Shown in pieces: positions 1-5,933 of a stretch of DNA of 9,656 bases. Position 1 is the stretch's first letter. The number at the start of each line of letters is the position of its first letter. The position numbers and the translations under genes are program-made. The stretch comes from an uncultured Eubacteriales bacterium (lineage in GTDB: Bacteria > Bacillota_A > Clostridia > Lachnospirales > Cellulosilyticaceae), in assembly GCA_900556665.1 (NCBI GenBank), contig USPX01000059.1, positions 1-9,656 of the forward strand, written 5' to 3'. Below the pieces are notes generated by a model that saw only the letters and a program-made list of their open reading frames with translations, made no database searches and was not told the origin of the DNA.

Positions 1-33
1 AATGAATCGACTGGTTTATATGATTACTATTTT

Positions 34-47
34 GTTTTCAAAGTTCA
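34..47 (-). promoter_or_regulatory. boxA-like antitermination element
   Basis: The minus strand reads TGAACTTTGAAAAC, close to the CTTTGAAAAC motif seen ahead of 16S genes in Bacillus and clostridia, where Nus factors load to prevent premature termination. It lies about 35-50 nt downstream of the predicted start. The assignment rests on motif resemblance and position only. Confidence 0.4.
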
Positions 48-59
48 TTTGTTTTATTT

Positions 60-81
60 GTCAGTGCTTACCGCCGCTGAC
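60..81 (-). other. Stem-loop at the predicted 5' end of the leftward transcript
   Basis: The arms are 60-66 (GTCAGTG) and 75-81 (CGCTGAC). They pair over 7 bp with one G-T wobble and an 8-nt loop. The predicted start falls at about 82, so the RNA would begin almost directly with this hairpin. It could protect the 5' end or belong to the antitermination leader. It has no U-tract and is not a terminator. Confidence 0.5.
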
Positions 82-88
82 TTGTATA

Positions 89-117
89 ATATTACACTAT
101 GAATATCTATTCGTCAA
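89..117 (-). promoter_or_regulatory. Strong sigma-A promoter, leftward
   Basis: On the minus strand the -35 is TTGACG (112-117), the spacer is 17 bp and the -10 is TAATAT (89-94). The sequence upstream (about 121-150) holds long A-tracts on this strand that could act as an UP element, as at rRNA promoters. Transcription would start near 82 and leave the window on the left. Confidence 0.65.
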
Positions 118-169
118 CAGTTTTTTTAACTTTTTTTTGCTATTTTTAAGGTTATTTTTTACTCACAAG

Positions 170-223
170 TTATCAACCGTTTTATCCACATTTTGTGCAT
201 AAATTAGGTATAATTTATCCACT
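170..223. promoter_or_regulatory. DnaA-box cluster (possible oriC element or DnaA-controlled promoter region)
   Basis: Two sites match TTATNCACA exactly: TTATCCACA at 182-190 (plus) and TTATGCACA at 194-202 (minus, read as TGTGCATAA). TTATCCACT at 215-223 has one mismatch and TTATCAACC at 170-178 has two. Weaker relatives occur at 277-285 and 306-314. The surroundings are very AT-rich, as at an unwinding element. No dnaA, dnaN or rpmH gene is visible next to it, so I cannot say whether this is an origin, a DnaA-binding accessory site or DnaA regulation of the promoter at 89-117. Confidence 0.5.
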
Positions 224-320
224 TTTTAACCTTTCCTGTTAACAACTTTCTATTATGCTATTAGATTAAATTCTTCTTATCCAGTTAATAATAGAAATTT
301 ATAGTGTATCCACCTCTACA

Positions 321-974
321 TTAGATATGTTTCCTCTTATTTTTAATTTTATGCATTACCTTCCTATTTCTTTTTAATAGTTTCTCTATTACTTTATAGT
401 AGTTTTGTAATATTACTCCATATAGTAACATAATCATTATAGTCCCTAACCCTATTGGTCCTCCTACTATATATCCAGTTATTACAAAGACTGCTTCTAT
501 TAAATTTCTACTTATGCCTATAGATAGATGAAATCTTTCATGAATAGCTAACATTAAGTAATCTACACAACTTGTCGATAGATGTGCTGATAAATATACT
601 GCTGAACCTAGTGGTGCAATAAGTATTCCTGCCAAGAAGGCTAACCCCTGTATAAATTCATTTTGTGGTAATATTAATTTATTAAATAAAATAATCCCCC
701 ATACATCATACGCTAATCCTAATAATAAAGATGTAACGATAGGTTGCCACTGCGGTAAACGTTTTCTAAGCATTGCTCCTATTATAATAAGTGTAATGCT
801 TACAATATCTATCCATAATCCAAAACTTCCTCCAAAGATTTTAGCCAGTCCAACTACTACCGAATCGATTCCCCCTATACCAATATCAGCTAATAGTAAC
901 ATTCTACTCCCGAAAGTTAATATACCTATTCCTATCCCAAACAATAGCCACTTCCTTAACATACTACTTTTCAT
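321..974 (-). CDS. YczE/YyaS-family integral membrane protein
   Basis: This 217-residue protein is almost wholly hydrophobic, with about five or six membrane segments (near residues 8-28, 50-68, 77-97, 108-130, 157-190) and a lysine/arginine-rich C-terminal tail (about 200-217) likely to be cytoplasmic. The glycine-rich motif after the first segment (GIGGIDSVVVGLAK, 32-45) and GGPIGLGT (171-178) are typical of the YczE-like membrane proteins (COG2364), whose substrate is not established. GTGGAG at 982-987 sits 7 nt before the ATG and supports this start. The gene stands alone between the terminator at 1077-1140 and the DnaA-box region. I saw no convincing promoter or terminator of its own. 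Confidence 0.8.
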   Translation of the reverse strand: MKSSMLRKWLLFGIGIGILTFGSRMLLLADIGIGGIDSVVVGLAKIFGGSFGLWIDIVSITLIIIGAMLRKRLPQWQPIVTSLLLGLAYDVWGIILFNKLILPQNEFIQGLAFLAGILIAPLGSAVYLSAHLSTSCVDYLMLAIHERFHLSIGISRNLIEAVFVITGYIVGGPIGLGTIMIMLLYGVILQNYYKVIEKLLKRNRKVMHKIKNKRKHI

Positions 975-1076
975 GCAATAACTCCACTTCTTTAGTTACT
1001 TATTTCTTAATCTTACTGTTTCCTATGTTATTTTGATACATAAGTTTAATCTTATTCATTTATATCTATTTCCATA

Positions 1077-1140
1077 AAAAAAGTCATCCATGCTGAAATT
1101 ATTCGTTTTTAGAATAATTTACATCATGAATGACTTTTTT
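1077..1140 (-). terminator. Strong intrinsic terminator after the lipoprotein gene
   Basis: The outer arms 1077-1092 and 1125-1140 pair over 16 positions with one C-A mismatch. A small internal loop separates them from a perfect inner 9-bp stem (1096-1104 with 1112-1120, loop 1105-1111). Runs of A and T at the two ends give a U-tract in either direction. Its place just after the lipoprotein stop codon suggests it ends that transcript and isolates the YczE-like gene. Confidence 0.8.
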
Positions 1141-1172
1141 ATCTATGTATAATACTCTCTATTAATAAGTTA

Positions 1173-2000
1173 TTATTTTAAATACATAATGTTTGCTAAA
1201 TCATAAGCAGCTTTTTCAATTTCCTCTGCATTATCCCCTTCGAGTTTAGTTGAAATTGTAATCATACAGTTTTTATTTGGTACATAAATTTGAAGTTGAG
1301 TTGTATTTTGTTTATCAATATATGCTTTCATTCCCCCTGCTGCATCTACCTCTTCTTGTGTTACAGTACCTACTGTAATAGCGTTTTTAACCATTTGTTC
1401 AGTAATCTTAATATCACATTTCATAAATCCAACTTTTACTGCGTCTAATTCTTTAGCACCAGCAGTTTGTACGTATACCCCTGTTGATTCACTTTGTTCA
1501 TTATACATTTGTTTATGGTCTTTCATATATGCAGCCATATCAATAGTATCTGCTCCGTCTAGGGCTTGTTCTGTAATAATGATTTCTGATTTTAATTTAC
1601 TATTACTAATAATGTTATAAGCTGCGACACTTGGATCTATAGGTGTATTTCCACCTTCTTCCCAGCCTTCTGGAATTCTAGTACGATAACTTTTTCCTTC
1701 TATTTCTTTTAAGTTTGCATATTCTGCTTTATCGATAGGATTCTCATTACTATCTGAAACCTCTTGTTCAGTTTCAGTTTGTTCTGTAGTTTCTGTCTCA
1801 TCTTTTACTTCTGCTTTGTATTCTTTAACTTCTTCTTTCGTTTCTGGGCTCTCTGATGGTGTGACCTCTGGTGACTCAGATGGCTTCACTGTTTCTGCTG
1901 CTGGTGTTTCAGCTGGTGCTTCCTCTTTCTTACCACAACCACCTAAAGCCACCATACTGATTACTAATGTTCCAATTAAAAGCTTCTTAGCTAATTTCAT
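1173..2000 (-). CDS. Predicted lipoprotein with acidic linker and uncharacterised C-terminal domain
   Basis: This 275-residue protein has a classic lipoprotein signal: KK near the N-terminus, a hydrophobic core (about 7-19) and lipobox LGGC with the modified cysteine at C22. Residues 23-90 form a low-complexity linker rich in Glu, Pro, Thr and Ser with a short repeat (SESPEVTP/SESPETK, 41-54), as expected for a spacer across the cell wall. Residues 91-275 look globular, with alternating strands and helices. The phrase YRTRIPEGW (105-113) recalls PsbP/DcrB-like domains, but I do not recognise the family. AAGGAG at 2008-2013 lies 7 nt before the ATG. The gene is monocistronic, with its own promoter and terminator. 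Its function is unknown. Confidence 0.85.
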   Translation of the reverse strand: MKLAKKLLIGTLVISMVALGGCGKKEEAPAETPAAETVKPSESPEVTPSESPETKEEVKEYKAEVKDETETTEQTETEQEVSDSNENPIDKAEYANLKEIEGKSYRTRIPEGWEEGGNTPIDPSVAAYNIISNSKLKSEIIITEQALDGADTIDMAAYMKDHKQMYNEQSESTGVYVQTAGAKELDAVKVGFMKCDIKITEQMVKNAITVGTVTQEEVDAAGGMKAYIDKQNTTQLQIYVPNKNCMITISTKLEGDNAEEIEKAAYDLANIMYLK

Positions 2001-2037
2001 GTTATCTCTCCTTAACAGTTATTTCCCCTTTAAGACA

Positions 2038-2065
2038 ATTATAAAATATCAAAACTATTTGTCAA
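2038..2065 (-). promoter_or_regulatory. Consensus sigma-A promoter of the lipoprotein gene
   Basis: The minus strand reads TTGACA (2060-2065), a 16-bp spacer, then TATAAT (2038-2043). Both hexamers match consensus exactly. The -10 is about 38 bp from the start codon, leaving a short untranslated leader that holds the ribosome binding site. This predicts strong constitutive expression. Confidence 0.8.
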
Positions 2066-2201
2066 TTTATCTACCTAAAAAGTATACTATTTTGCCCTAA
2101 ACTATCATCTCTATCTCTGTCACCTGAGTAACTATAGTTTAACCTTTGTTTATAATGAAATATTAGGATAACTATCTTTGCTTTAAAATATTATATAAAC
2201 G

Positions 2202-2232
2202 AAAAAGAGGTCATTCATTTGAATGACCTCTT
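2202..2232 (-). terminator. Intrinsic terminator of the tRNA operon
   Basis: A perfect 12-bp stem (2205-2216 with 2221-2232) and a 4-nt loop are followed on the minus strand by a run of U. It starts about 10 nt after the 3' end of tRNA-Ser. Confidence 0.85.
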
Positions 2233-2242
2233 CATTAACTAA

Positions 2243-2328
2243 CGCAGAGACTGGGATTCGAACCCAGGGAAGTGTTACCTTCGCCGGTTTTCAAGACCGG
2301 TGCCTTAAACCAACTCGACCATCTCTGC
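2243..2328 (-). tRNA. tRNA-Ser (anticodon UGA)
   Basis: The minus strand folds into a class II tRNA of 86 nt. The acceptor arms are GCAGAGA and TCTCTGC with discriminator G. The anticodon stem CCGGT/ACCGG flanks the loop CTTGAAA, with anticodon TGA at 2291-2293. It has an extended variable arm and the T loop TTCGAAT. It reads UCA and other UCN codons. The 3' CCA is not encoded and must be added enzymatically. It is the last gene of the His-Gln-Ser operon. Confidence 0.95.
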
Positions 2329-2360
2329 TTATTCAATTATAATTAGTCTAAACTAATTAA

Positions 2361-2432
2361 CAGGGCTACAAGGATTCGAACCTTGGAATGCAGGAATCAA
2401 AATCCTGTGCCTTACCGCTTGGCGATAACCCT
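2361..2432 (-). tRNA. tRNA-Gln (anticodon UUG)
   Basis: The gene is 72 nt long. The acceptor AGGGTTA pairs with TAGCCCT (one T-G pair) and the discriminator is G. The D arm is the typical glutamine form GCCAAGCGGTAAGGC. Anticodon stem CAGGA/TCCTG encloses TTTTGAT with anticodon TTG at 2398-2400. T stem CAAGG/CCTTG. No CCA is encoded. Confidence 0.95.
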
Positions 2433-2463
2433 ACGTTCTAAATTGTTATGATATTCATAACAG

Positions 2464-2538
2464 GGTGGGTAATGGGGCTCGAACCCACGACACCTGGAAC
2501 CACAATCCAGTGCTACTACCAACTGAGCTATACCCACC
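2464..2538 (-). tRNA. tRNA-His (anticodon GUG)
   Basis: The acceptor GTGGGTA/TACCCAC is preceded by the extra 5' G (G-1, at 2538), which faces discriminator C (2464), the hallmark of histidine tRNA. Anticodon stem CTGGA/TCCAG encloses TTGTGGT with anticodon GTG at 2501-2503. The T stem has one G-T pair. No CCA is encoded. It is the first gene of the tRNA operon. Confidence 0.95.
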
Positions 2539-2565
2539 ATCAGTTGTTGTCTTGCCGACTCACAT

Positions 2566-2595
2566 AATATATCATGAGCTGTATATATATGTCAA
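2566..2595 (-). promoter_or_regulatory. Promoter of the tRNA His-Gln-Ser operon
   Basis: On the minus strand TTGACA (2590-2595) is followed by an 18-bp spacer and TATATT (2566-2571), with A-rich sequence upstream of the -35. The -10 lies about 27 bp before the 5' end of tRNA-His, leaving a short leader for RNase P to remove. Confidence 0.75.
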
Positions 2596-3001
2596 CAACT
2601 TTTTTATATTTTTTTCAGGTCAACTTTATTCCTTAATTCTTCTATATAAAGTATATCTTATGCAATCCATTTATTAAATCGCGCTCTTTTTTGTATAATT
2701 ATTCAAATTTATTCATAATGTATTCTTAGCTCTTTTTTGTTGTGAATGCATAAAATTTATAGCATTCTTTTGTTAATTTGCAACTTATACAATTTATAAT
2801 TTCATATTATTTATCTTTCCCTACTATAAACAATCTCTTTTTCTACAACTATGCAATTTTTAAACCCTTATATATCATTCATTTTTCTAGTATTATTTTC
2901 ATTTTCCAACACTTTACTTTAGAAATCCAAAACGTATTTTTGCATTTTTATAGATTTATCCCCTTCTTTTGTATATAATACTATTAATTAACATAAAAAA
3001 C
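2596..3001. other. AT-rich intergenic region between divergent units
   Basis: About 400 bases separate the leftward tRNA operon from the rightward DUF969 operon. I see no gene. It holds an inverted repeat (GAATGC 2744-2749, GCATTC 2762-2767) and two TATAAT hexamers on the plus strand (2694-2699 and 2974-2979). The rest is pyrimidine-rich, very AT-rich sequence in which short open frames arise by chance and lack ribosome binding sites. Confidence 0.6.
2974..2979 (+). promoter_or_regulatory. Possible -10 of the DUF969 operon
   Basis: A perfect TATAAT lies 37 bp before the start codon, but the best -35 at 17-bp spacing is TAGATT (2951-2956), a poor match. The promoter may therefore need an activator. 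The other TATAAT at 2694-2699 is an alternative and would give a leader of roughly 310 nt. Confidence 0.4.
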
Positions 3002-3015
3002 AAAGGAGGTATTCT

Positions 3016-3690
3016 ATGCAACTTTTAGGTATTTTAGTTATTGTTGTCGGGTTTATCCTTAAATTAGACACAATCGCAGTTGTACTTGCGGCTGGTTTAA
3101 TTACAGGTTTACTTGGTGGCATGAATATCGTAGAAATTCTAGATACACTTGGTAGTACATTTATTACTCAACGTTCAATGGCAATGTTCTTACTCCTCTT
3201 ACCTATCATTGGTCTTTGTGAGAGATATGGACTTAAAGAACGTGCTACATATTTAATTCAAAAAATCAAAGGTATGTCTGCTGGACGTATCGCAACTTTA
3301 TACATCTTAATTCGTGAACTTGCTATTTCAGCAGGGGTAAAACTTGGTCAAGCTGAATTCGTAAGACCACTTATTGAACCAATGGCACAAGGAGCTGCTA
3401 CAAGTCAATATGGTGAATTAGATGAAGAATCAGAAGAAGAAATCAAAGCAATGGCTGCTGCTTCAGATAACATTGGTAACTTCTTCGCTCAAAATATCTT
3501 CGTAGCTAACTCAGGGGTTCTCCTCATTGTAGGGACACTTGAAGAGCTTGGATATGCTGTGGATGCATTAGCTGTAGCTAAGGCTGCAATTCCAGTTGCC
3601 GTAATTGCACTTATCTTCGCTTTCATCCAAAATACAAGAATTGATAAGAAAATCGCTAAGCGTCATGCTGCGAAAGGAGGTACTAAATAA
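3016..3690 (+). CDS. DUF969-family membrane protein, probable transporter subunit
   Basis: This 224-residue protein has membrane segments near residues 3-35, 55-68, 92-106, 160-175 and 188-206, and a basic C-terminus. The stretches FVRPLIEPMAQGAA (116-129) and ASDNIGNFFAQNIFVANSG (149-167) are characteristic of DUF969, a family nearly always encoded beside DUF979. A strong AAAGGAGGT at 3002-3010 sits 5 nt before the ATG. The stop overlaps the next start by one base (TAATG), implying translational coupling. No biochemical role is established for the family. Its place beside pyroglutamyl peptidase suggests uptake of 5-oxoproline or of pyroglutamyl or gamma-glutamyl peptides, which is inference. 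Confidence 0.88.
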   Translation: MQLLGILVIVVGFILKLDTIAVVLAAGLITGLLGGMNIVEILDTLGSTFITQRSMAMFLLLLPIIGLCERYGLKERATYLIQKIKGMSAGRIATLYILIRELAISAGVKLGQAEFVRPLIEPMAQGAATSQYGELDEESEEEIKAMAAASDNIGNFFAQNIFVANSGVLLIVGTLEELGYAVDALAVAKAAIPVAVIALIFAFIQNTRIDKKIAKRHAAKGGTK

Positions 3691-4607
3691 TGAATAATGC
3701 AACTTTACTTGAAATCTTCTATGTGTGTGTTGGTTTATTAATGTATTTAGTAACCTTCAATACATTTATAGATAAATCTAACCCAACACGTCTTGGGACA
3801 ACTCTTTTCTGGGGGATTCTCGGAACAATCTTTACTTTTGGTTCTTTATTACCAGGTGCCTTAGTAGGACTTTTACTTGTTGTAATTGGGATTTTAACAG
3901 CTACTAAACAAGTTAAAATGGGTAAAGTAAATATGCCACAAGCTAGCTTTTCAGCCGAAAAAGCTAACCTTCTTGGTAACAAAGTATTTATCCCATCCCT
4001 TACTATTGCTGCTTTAGTAATTCTTATTGCTAAATTTACAACATTTAGCGGTACAGTAGCTATCGGTCTTGCTGCTTTCATCACACTTATTCTTACATTA
4101 GTGATTACTAAAGCTAATGTAAAAACTGTAGCTGATGATGGTAACCGTATGCTCCAAGCGGTAGGTGTAACAGCCATTTTACCACAGCTTTTAGCTGCTC
4201 TTGGTACAGTGTTTACAGCTGCTGGTGTTGGTGATGTTATTTCAAATAATATCTCTAACTTTATTCCACAAGGAAATATCTTAATTGGTGTAACTGCTTA
4301 CTGCGTAGGTATGGCACTATTTACAATGATCATGGGTAATGCCTTTGCTGCATTCTCTGTTATCACAGTTGGAATTGGGGTTCCATTCGTATTCATGCAA
4401 GGTGGAAGTGTTGTAATTTGTGCAACTCTTGCACTTACAGCTGGTTACTGTGGAACACTTCTTACACCAATGGCTGCTAACTTCAACATGCTTCCAGTAG
4501 CATTACTTAACATTAAAAACAAAAATGCCGTTATTAAACACCAAGCATTTGTAGCGATTCCATTATTAATTGTTCATATTGCACTTATGTATATTTTAGG
4601 TTTCTAA
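3690..4607 (+). CDS. DUF979-family membrane protein, probable transporter subunit
   Basis: This 305-residue protein has about eight to ten membrane segments and a polar stretch at about 71-97. Family-typical blocks are GNRMLQAVGVTAILPQLLAA (151-170), MGNAFAAFSVITVGIGVPF (215-233) and GYCGTLLTPMAANFNMLP (252-269). Conserved Gly, Asn and Pro inside predicted membrane segments resemble ion-coupled carriers. Its own AAAGGAGG (3673-3680) lies inside the end of the DUF969 gene, 9 nt before the ATG, and the genes overlap by one base. The two proteins very probably form one complex. Function follows the DUF969 argument: likely import linked to 5-oxoproline metabolism, unproven. Confidence 0.88.
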   Translation: MNNATLLEIFYVCVGLLMYLVTFNTFIDKSNPTRLGTTLFWGILGTIFTFGSLLPGALVGLLLVVIGILTATKQVKMGKVNMPQASFSAEKANLLGNKVFIPSLTIAALVILIAKFTTFSGTVAIGLAAFITLILTLVITKANVKTVADDGNRMLQAVGVTAILPQLLAALGTVFTAAGVGDVISNNISNFIPQGNILIGVTAYCVGMALFTMIMGNAFAAFSVITVGIGVPFVFMQGGSVVICATLALTAGYCGTLLTPMAANFNMLPVALLNIKNKNAVIKHQAFVAIPLLIVHIALMYILGF

Positions 4608-4652
4608 TTACGGACATAAAATAATTATCTGCACATTAAAAATTATAATTGT

Positions 4653-4684
4653 GGCTGTTTAACTTCATTGTTAACAGCCCTTTT
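4653..4684 (+). terminator. Terminator-like hairpin between DUF979 and pcp
   Basis: GGCTGTT (4653-4659) pairs with AACAGCC (4673-4679), and the stem extends inward by AAC/GTT past one bulged T. It is followed by TTTT (4681-4684) and a further T-rich run. The U-tract is short, and I find no good promoter in the 45 bp before pcp, so partial readthrough is likely. This would lower enzyme expression relative to the membrane proteins. Confidence 0.6.
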
Positions 4685-4729
4685 ATTTAAAATGAGACAA
4701 CATATTACTTATTAAAGGAGACTTATAAA

Positions 4730-5371
4730 ATGAAAGTTTTAATTACAGGTTTTGATCCATTTGGTGGAGAAAGTGTGAATCCAGCTTTAGAAGCTGTTAT
4801 GGCACTTCCAGATCACATCGGTGATACAGAAGTTATCAAATTAGAAATTCCTACTGTTTTCGGAAAAAGTCTTGAAGTTATCCGTAAAGCTGTAGAAACT
4901 CATAAACCAGATGTAGTCATCAGTGTTGGACAAGCTGGAGGACGTTTTGGAATCACACCTGAACGTATCGCAATCAACGTAGATGACGCACGTATCAAAG
5001 ATAATGAGGGCAATGAACCAATTGATGTAGCTGTGGCTGCTGATGGCCCAGCTGCTTACTTTACTAACTTACCAATCAAAGCCATGACTCAAGCTATGGT
5101 TAAAGCAGGTATCCCAGCTTCTGTATCAAACACAGCTGGAACTTTCGTATGTAATCACGTAATGTATGGCGTACTTCATATGATTCATACTGAGTTTCCT
5201 AATATGCGTGGCGGATTCATTCATGTGCCATATGTTCCTGCTCAAGTAACATCTAAACCAAATCAACCTTCTATGGCTGCTGCGGATATTACAAGAGGCC
5301 TTGCACTTTGTATTGAAGCTGCTGCAACACATAAAGAAGATATTCACATTGCTGCAGGTGCAATCTGCTAA
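4730..5371 (+). CDS. pcp: Pyroglutamyl-peptidase I (pyrrolidone-carboxylate peptidase)
   Basis: A cytoplasmic cysteine peptidase of family C15 that removes N-terminal pyroglutamate (5-oxoproline) from peptides. Its 213 residues match the usual bacterial length. The N-terminal [13 protein letters not shown] is the family signature. The catalytic triad is visible as Glu78 in [16 protein letters not shown], Cys141 in [12 protein letters not shown] and His165 in [15 protein letters not shown] at 4714-4720 supports the start. It follows the DUF969/DUF979 pair and precedes a cyclotransferase-like gene by 47 nt with no terminator between, so the last two genes are probably co-transcribed. Confidence 0.97.
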   Translation: MKVLITGFDPFGGESVNPALEAVMALPDHIGDTEVIKLEIPTVFGKSLEVIRKAVETHKPDVVISVGQAGGRFGITPERIAINVDDARIKDNEGNEPIDVAVAADGPAAYFTNLPIKAMTQAMVKAGIPASVSNTAGTFVCNHVMYGVLHMIHTEFPNMRGGFIHVPYVPAQVTSKPNQPSMAAADITRGLALCIEAAATHKEDIHIAAGAIC

Positions 5372-5418
5372 TTAAATTATAACTATACTCAAACTTACGA
5401 CAGAAAAGAGGAACTACT

Positions 5419-5817
5419 ATGGAAAAAATATTTGTGTATGGTTCTTTAAGACAAGACTTTTGGAATCATGATAAGGTCTTTAAACATCGTTTACGTGGAC
5501 CGATTGGACAAGGTAAATTAGAAGGATATGATTTATATCACTTACCGGCAGGTTATCCAGCCATTGTATCTGGAACAGGTACAGTTTATGGGGAAATCTG
5601 CAATTTATCTCATAGTAAACATCTCAAAAGTATTGACTTATTAGAGGGCTACACAGGCAATCCAAGTATTGATCTTTATGTCCGTGAAAAAAGACCCATC
5701 ATTTTAGAAGATGGTACCACTGAAATGTGCTGGGTATATTTATACATTAATGAAGCGTATGTGAAAAACAAAGGGCGTTATATCCCTCATGGGGATTGGA
5801 AGAAATTCATGCGCTAA
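5419..5817 (+). CDS. Gamma-glutamylcyclotransferase-like (AIG2/GGCT fold) protein
   Basis: This 132-residue protein has the GGCT signature VYGSL (6-10), which binds the gamma-glutamyl group in characterised members, and a candidate catalytic glutamate, Glu76, in IDLLEGYTG (72-80). GYPAIV (45-50) and the C-terminal YIPHGDW (121-127) are also typical. Such enzymes cyclise gamma-glutamyl amino acids or gamma-glutamyl-lysine, releasing 5-oxoproline, but the family is broad and the substrate cannot be read from sequence. Being next to pcp gives a second route to 5-oxoproline in the same operon. AAGAGG at 5406-5411 precedes the ATG by 7 nt. Tandem hairpins follow the stop. Confidence 0.85.
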   Translation: MEKIFVYGSLRQDFWNHDKVFKHRLRGPIGQGKLEGYDLYHLPAGYPAIVSGTGTVYGEICNLSHSKHLKSIDLLEGYTGNPSIDLYVREKRPIILEDGTTEMCWVYLYINEAYVKNKGRYIPHGDWKKFMR

Positions 5818-5824
5818 AAACTTC

Positions 5825-5857
5825 AATATAAGATCTTATAGCATAAGATTTTATATT
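5825..5857. repeat. 15-bp inverted repeat just after the cyclotransferase gene
   Basis: The arms 5825-5839 and 5843-5857 pair over 15 positions with one G-T wobble and a 3-nt loop. It begins 8 nt after the stop codon, is very AT-rich and lacks a U-tract of its own. It may stabilise the mRNA 3' end ahead of the real terminator. Confidence 0.7.
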
Positions 5858-5866
5858 AAAGCCTCA

Positions 5867-5905
5867 AAAAATAACCTCTTATTTCTAAAATAAGAGGTTA
5901 TTTTT
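5867..5905. terminator. Bidirectional intrinsic terminator between convergent genes
   Basis: A perfect 18-bp stem (5867-5884 with 5888-5905) has a 3-nt loop and A/T runs at both ends, giving U-tracts in both directions. It ends the rightward pcp operon and the leftward RND pump operon, whose stop codon is about 30 bp away. Confidence 0.9.
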
Positions 5906-5933
5906 CTTTTTATCCTACACATAAATTATCTAA

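Larger units (their letters stand above)
1..82 (-). ncRNA. Probable 5' leader of an rRNA operon (16S would lie beyond the left edge)
   Basis: Read leftward, this stretch begins at the predicted start of the promoter at 89-117 and has no credible reading frame. It opens with a GC-rich hairpin and then carries TGAACTTTGAAAAC, which resembles the boxA-like element in leaders of Firmicutes rRNA operons. No 16S sequence is inside the window, so the rRNA identity is inferred from promoter strength, upstream A-tracts, hairpin and boxA. It could instead lead a tRNA operon or another stable RNA. Confidence 0.5.

Noticed and set aside
2..202. Open frame of 66 codons on the plus strand
   Set aside because: It runs antisense through the stable-RNA leader and promoter, ends within the DnaA-box cluster, has no ribosome binding site and has low-complexity composition.
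2465..2677. Open frame of 70 codons on the plus strand
   Set aside because: It begins on the antisense strand of tRNA-His and runs through the tRNA promoter.
2778..2978. Small hydrophobic open frame of 66 codons upstream of DUF969
   Set aside because: It has no ribosome binding site and a phenylalanine/isoleucine-rich composition expected of random AT-rich DNA.
3719..4177. Antisense open frame of 152 codons
   Set aside because: It lies wholly inside the DUF979 gene, which has clear family motifs and a ribosome binding site. The antisense frame resembles no family.
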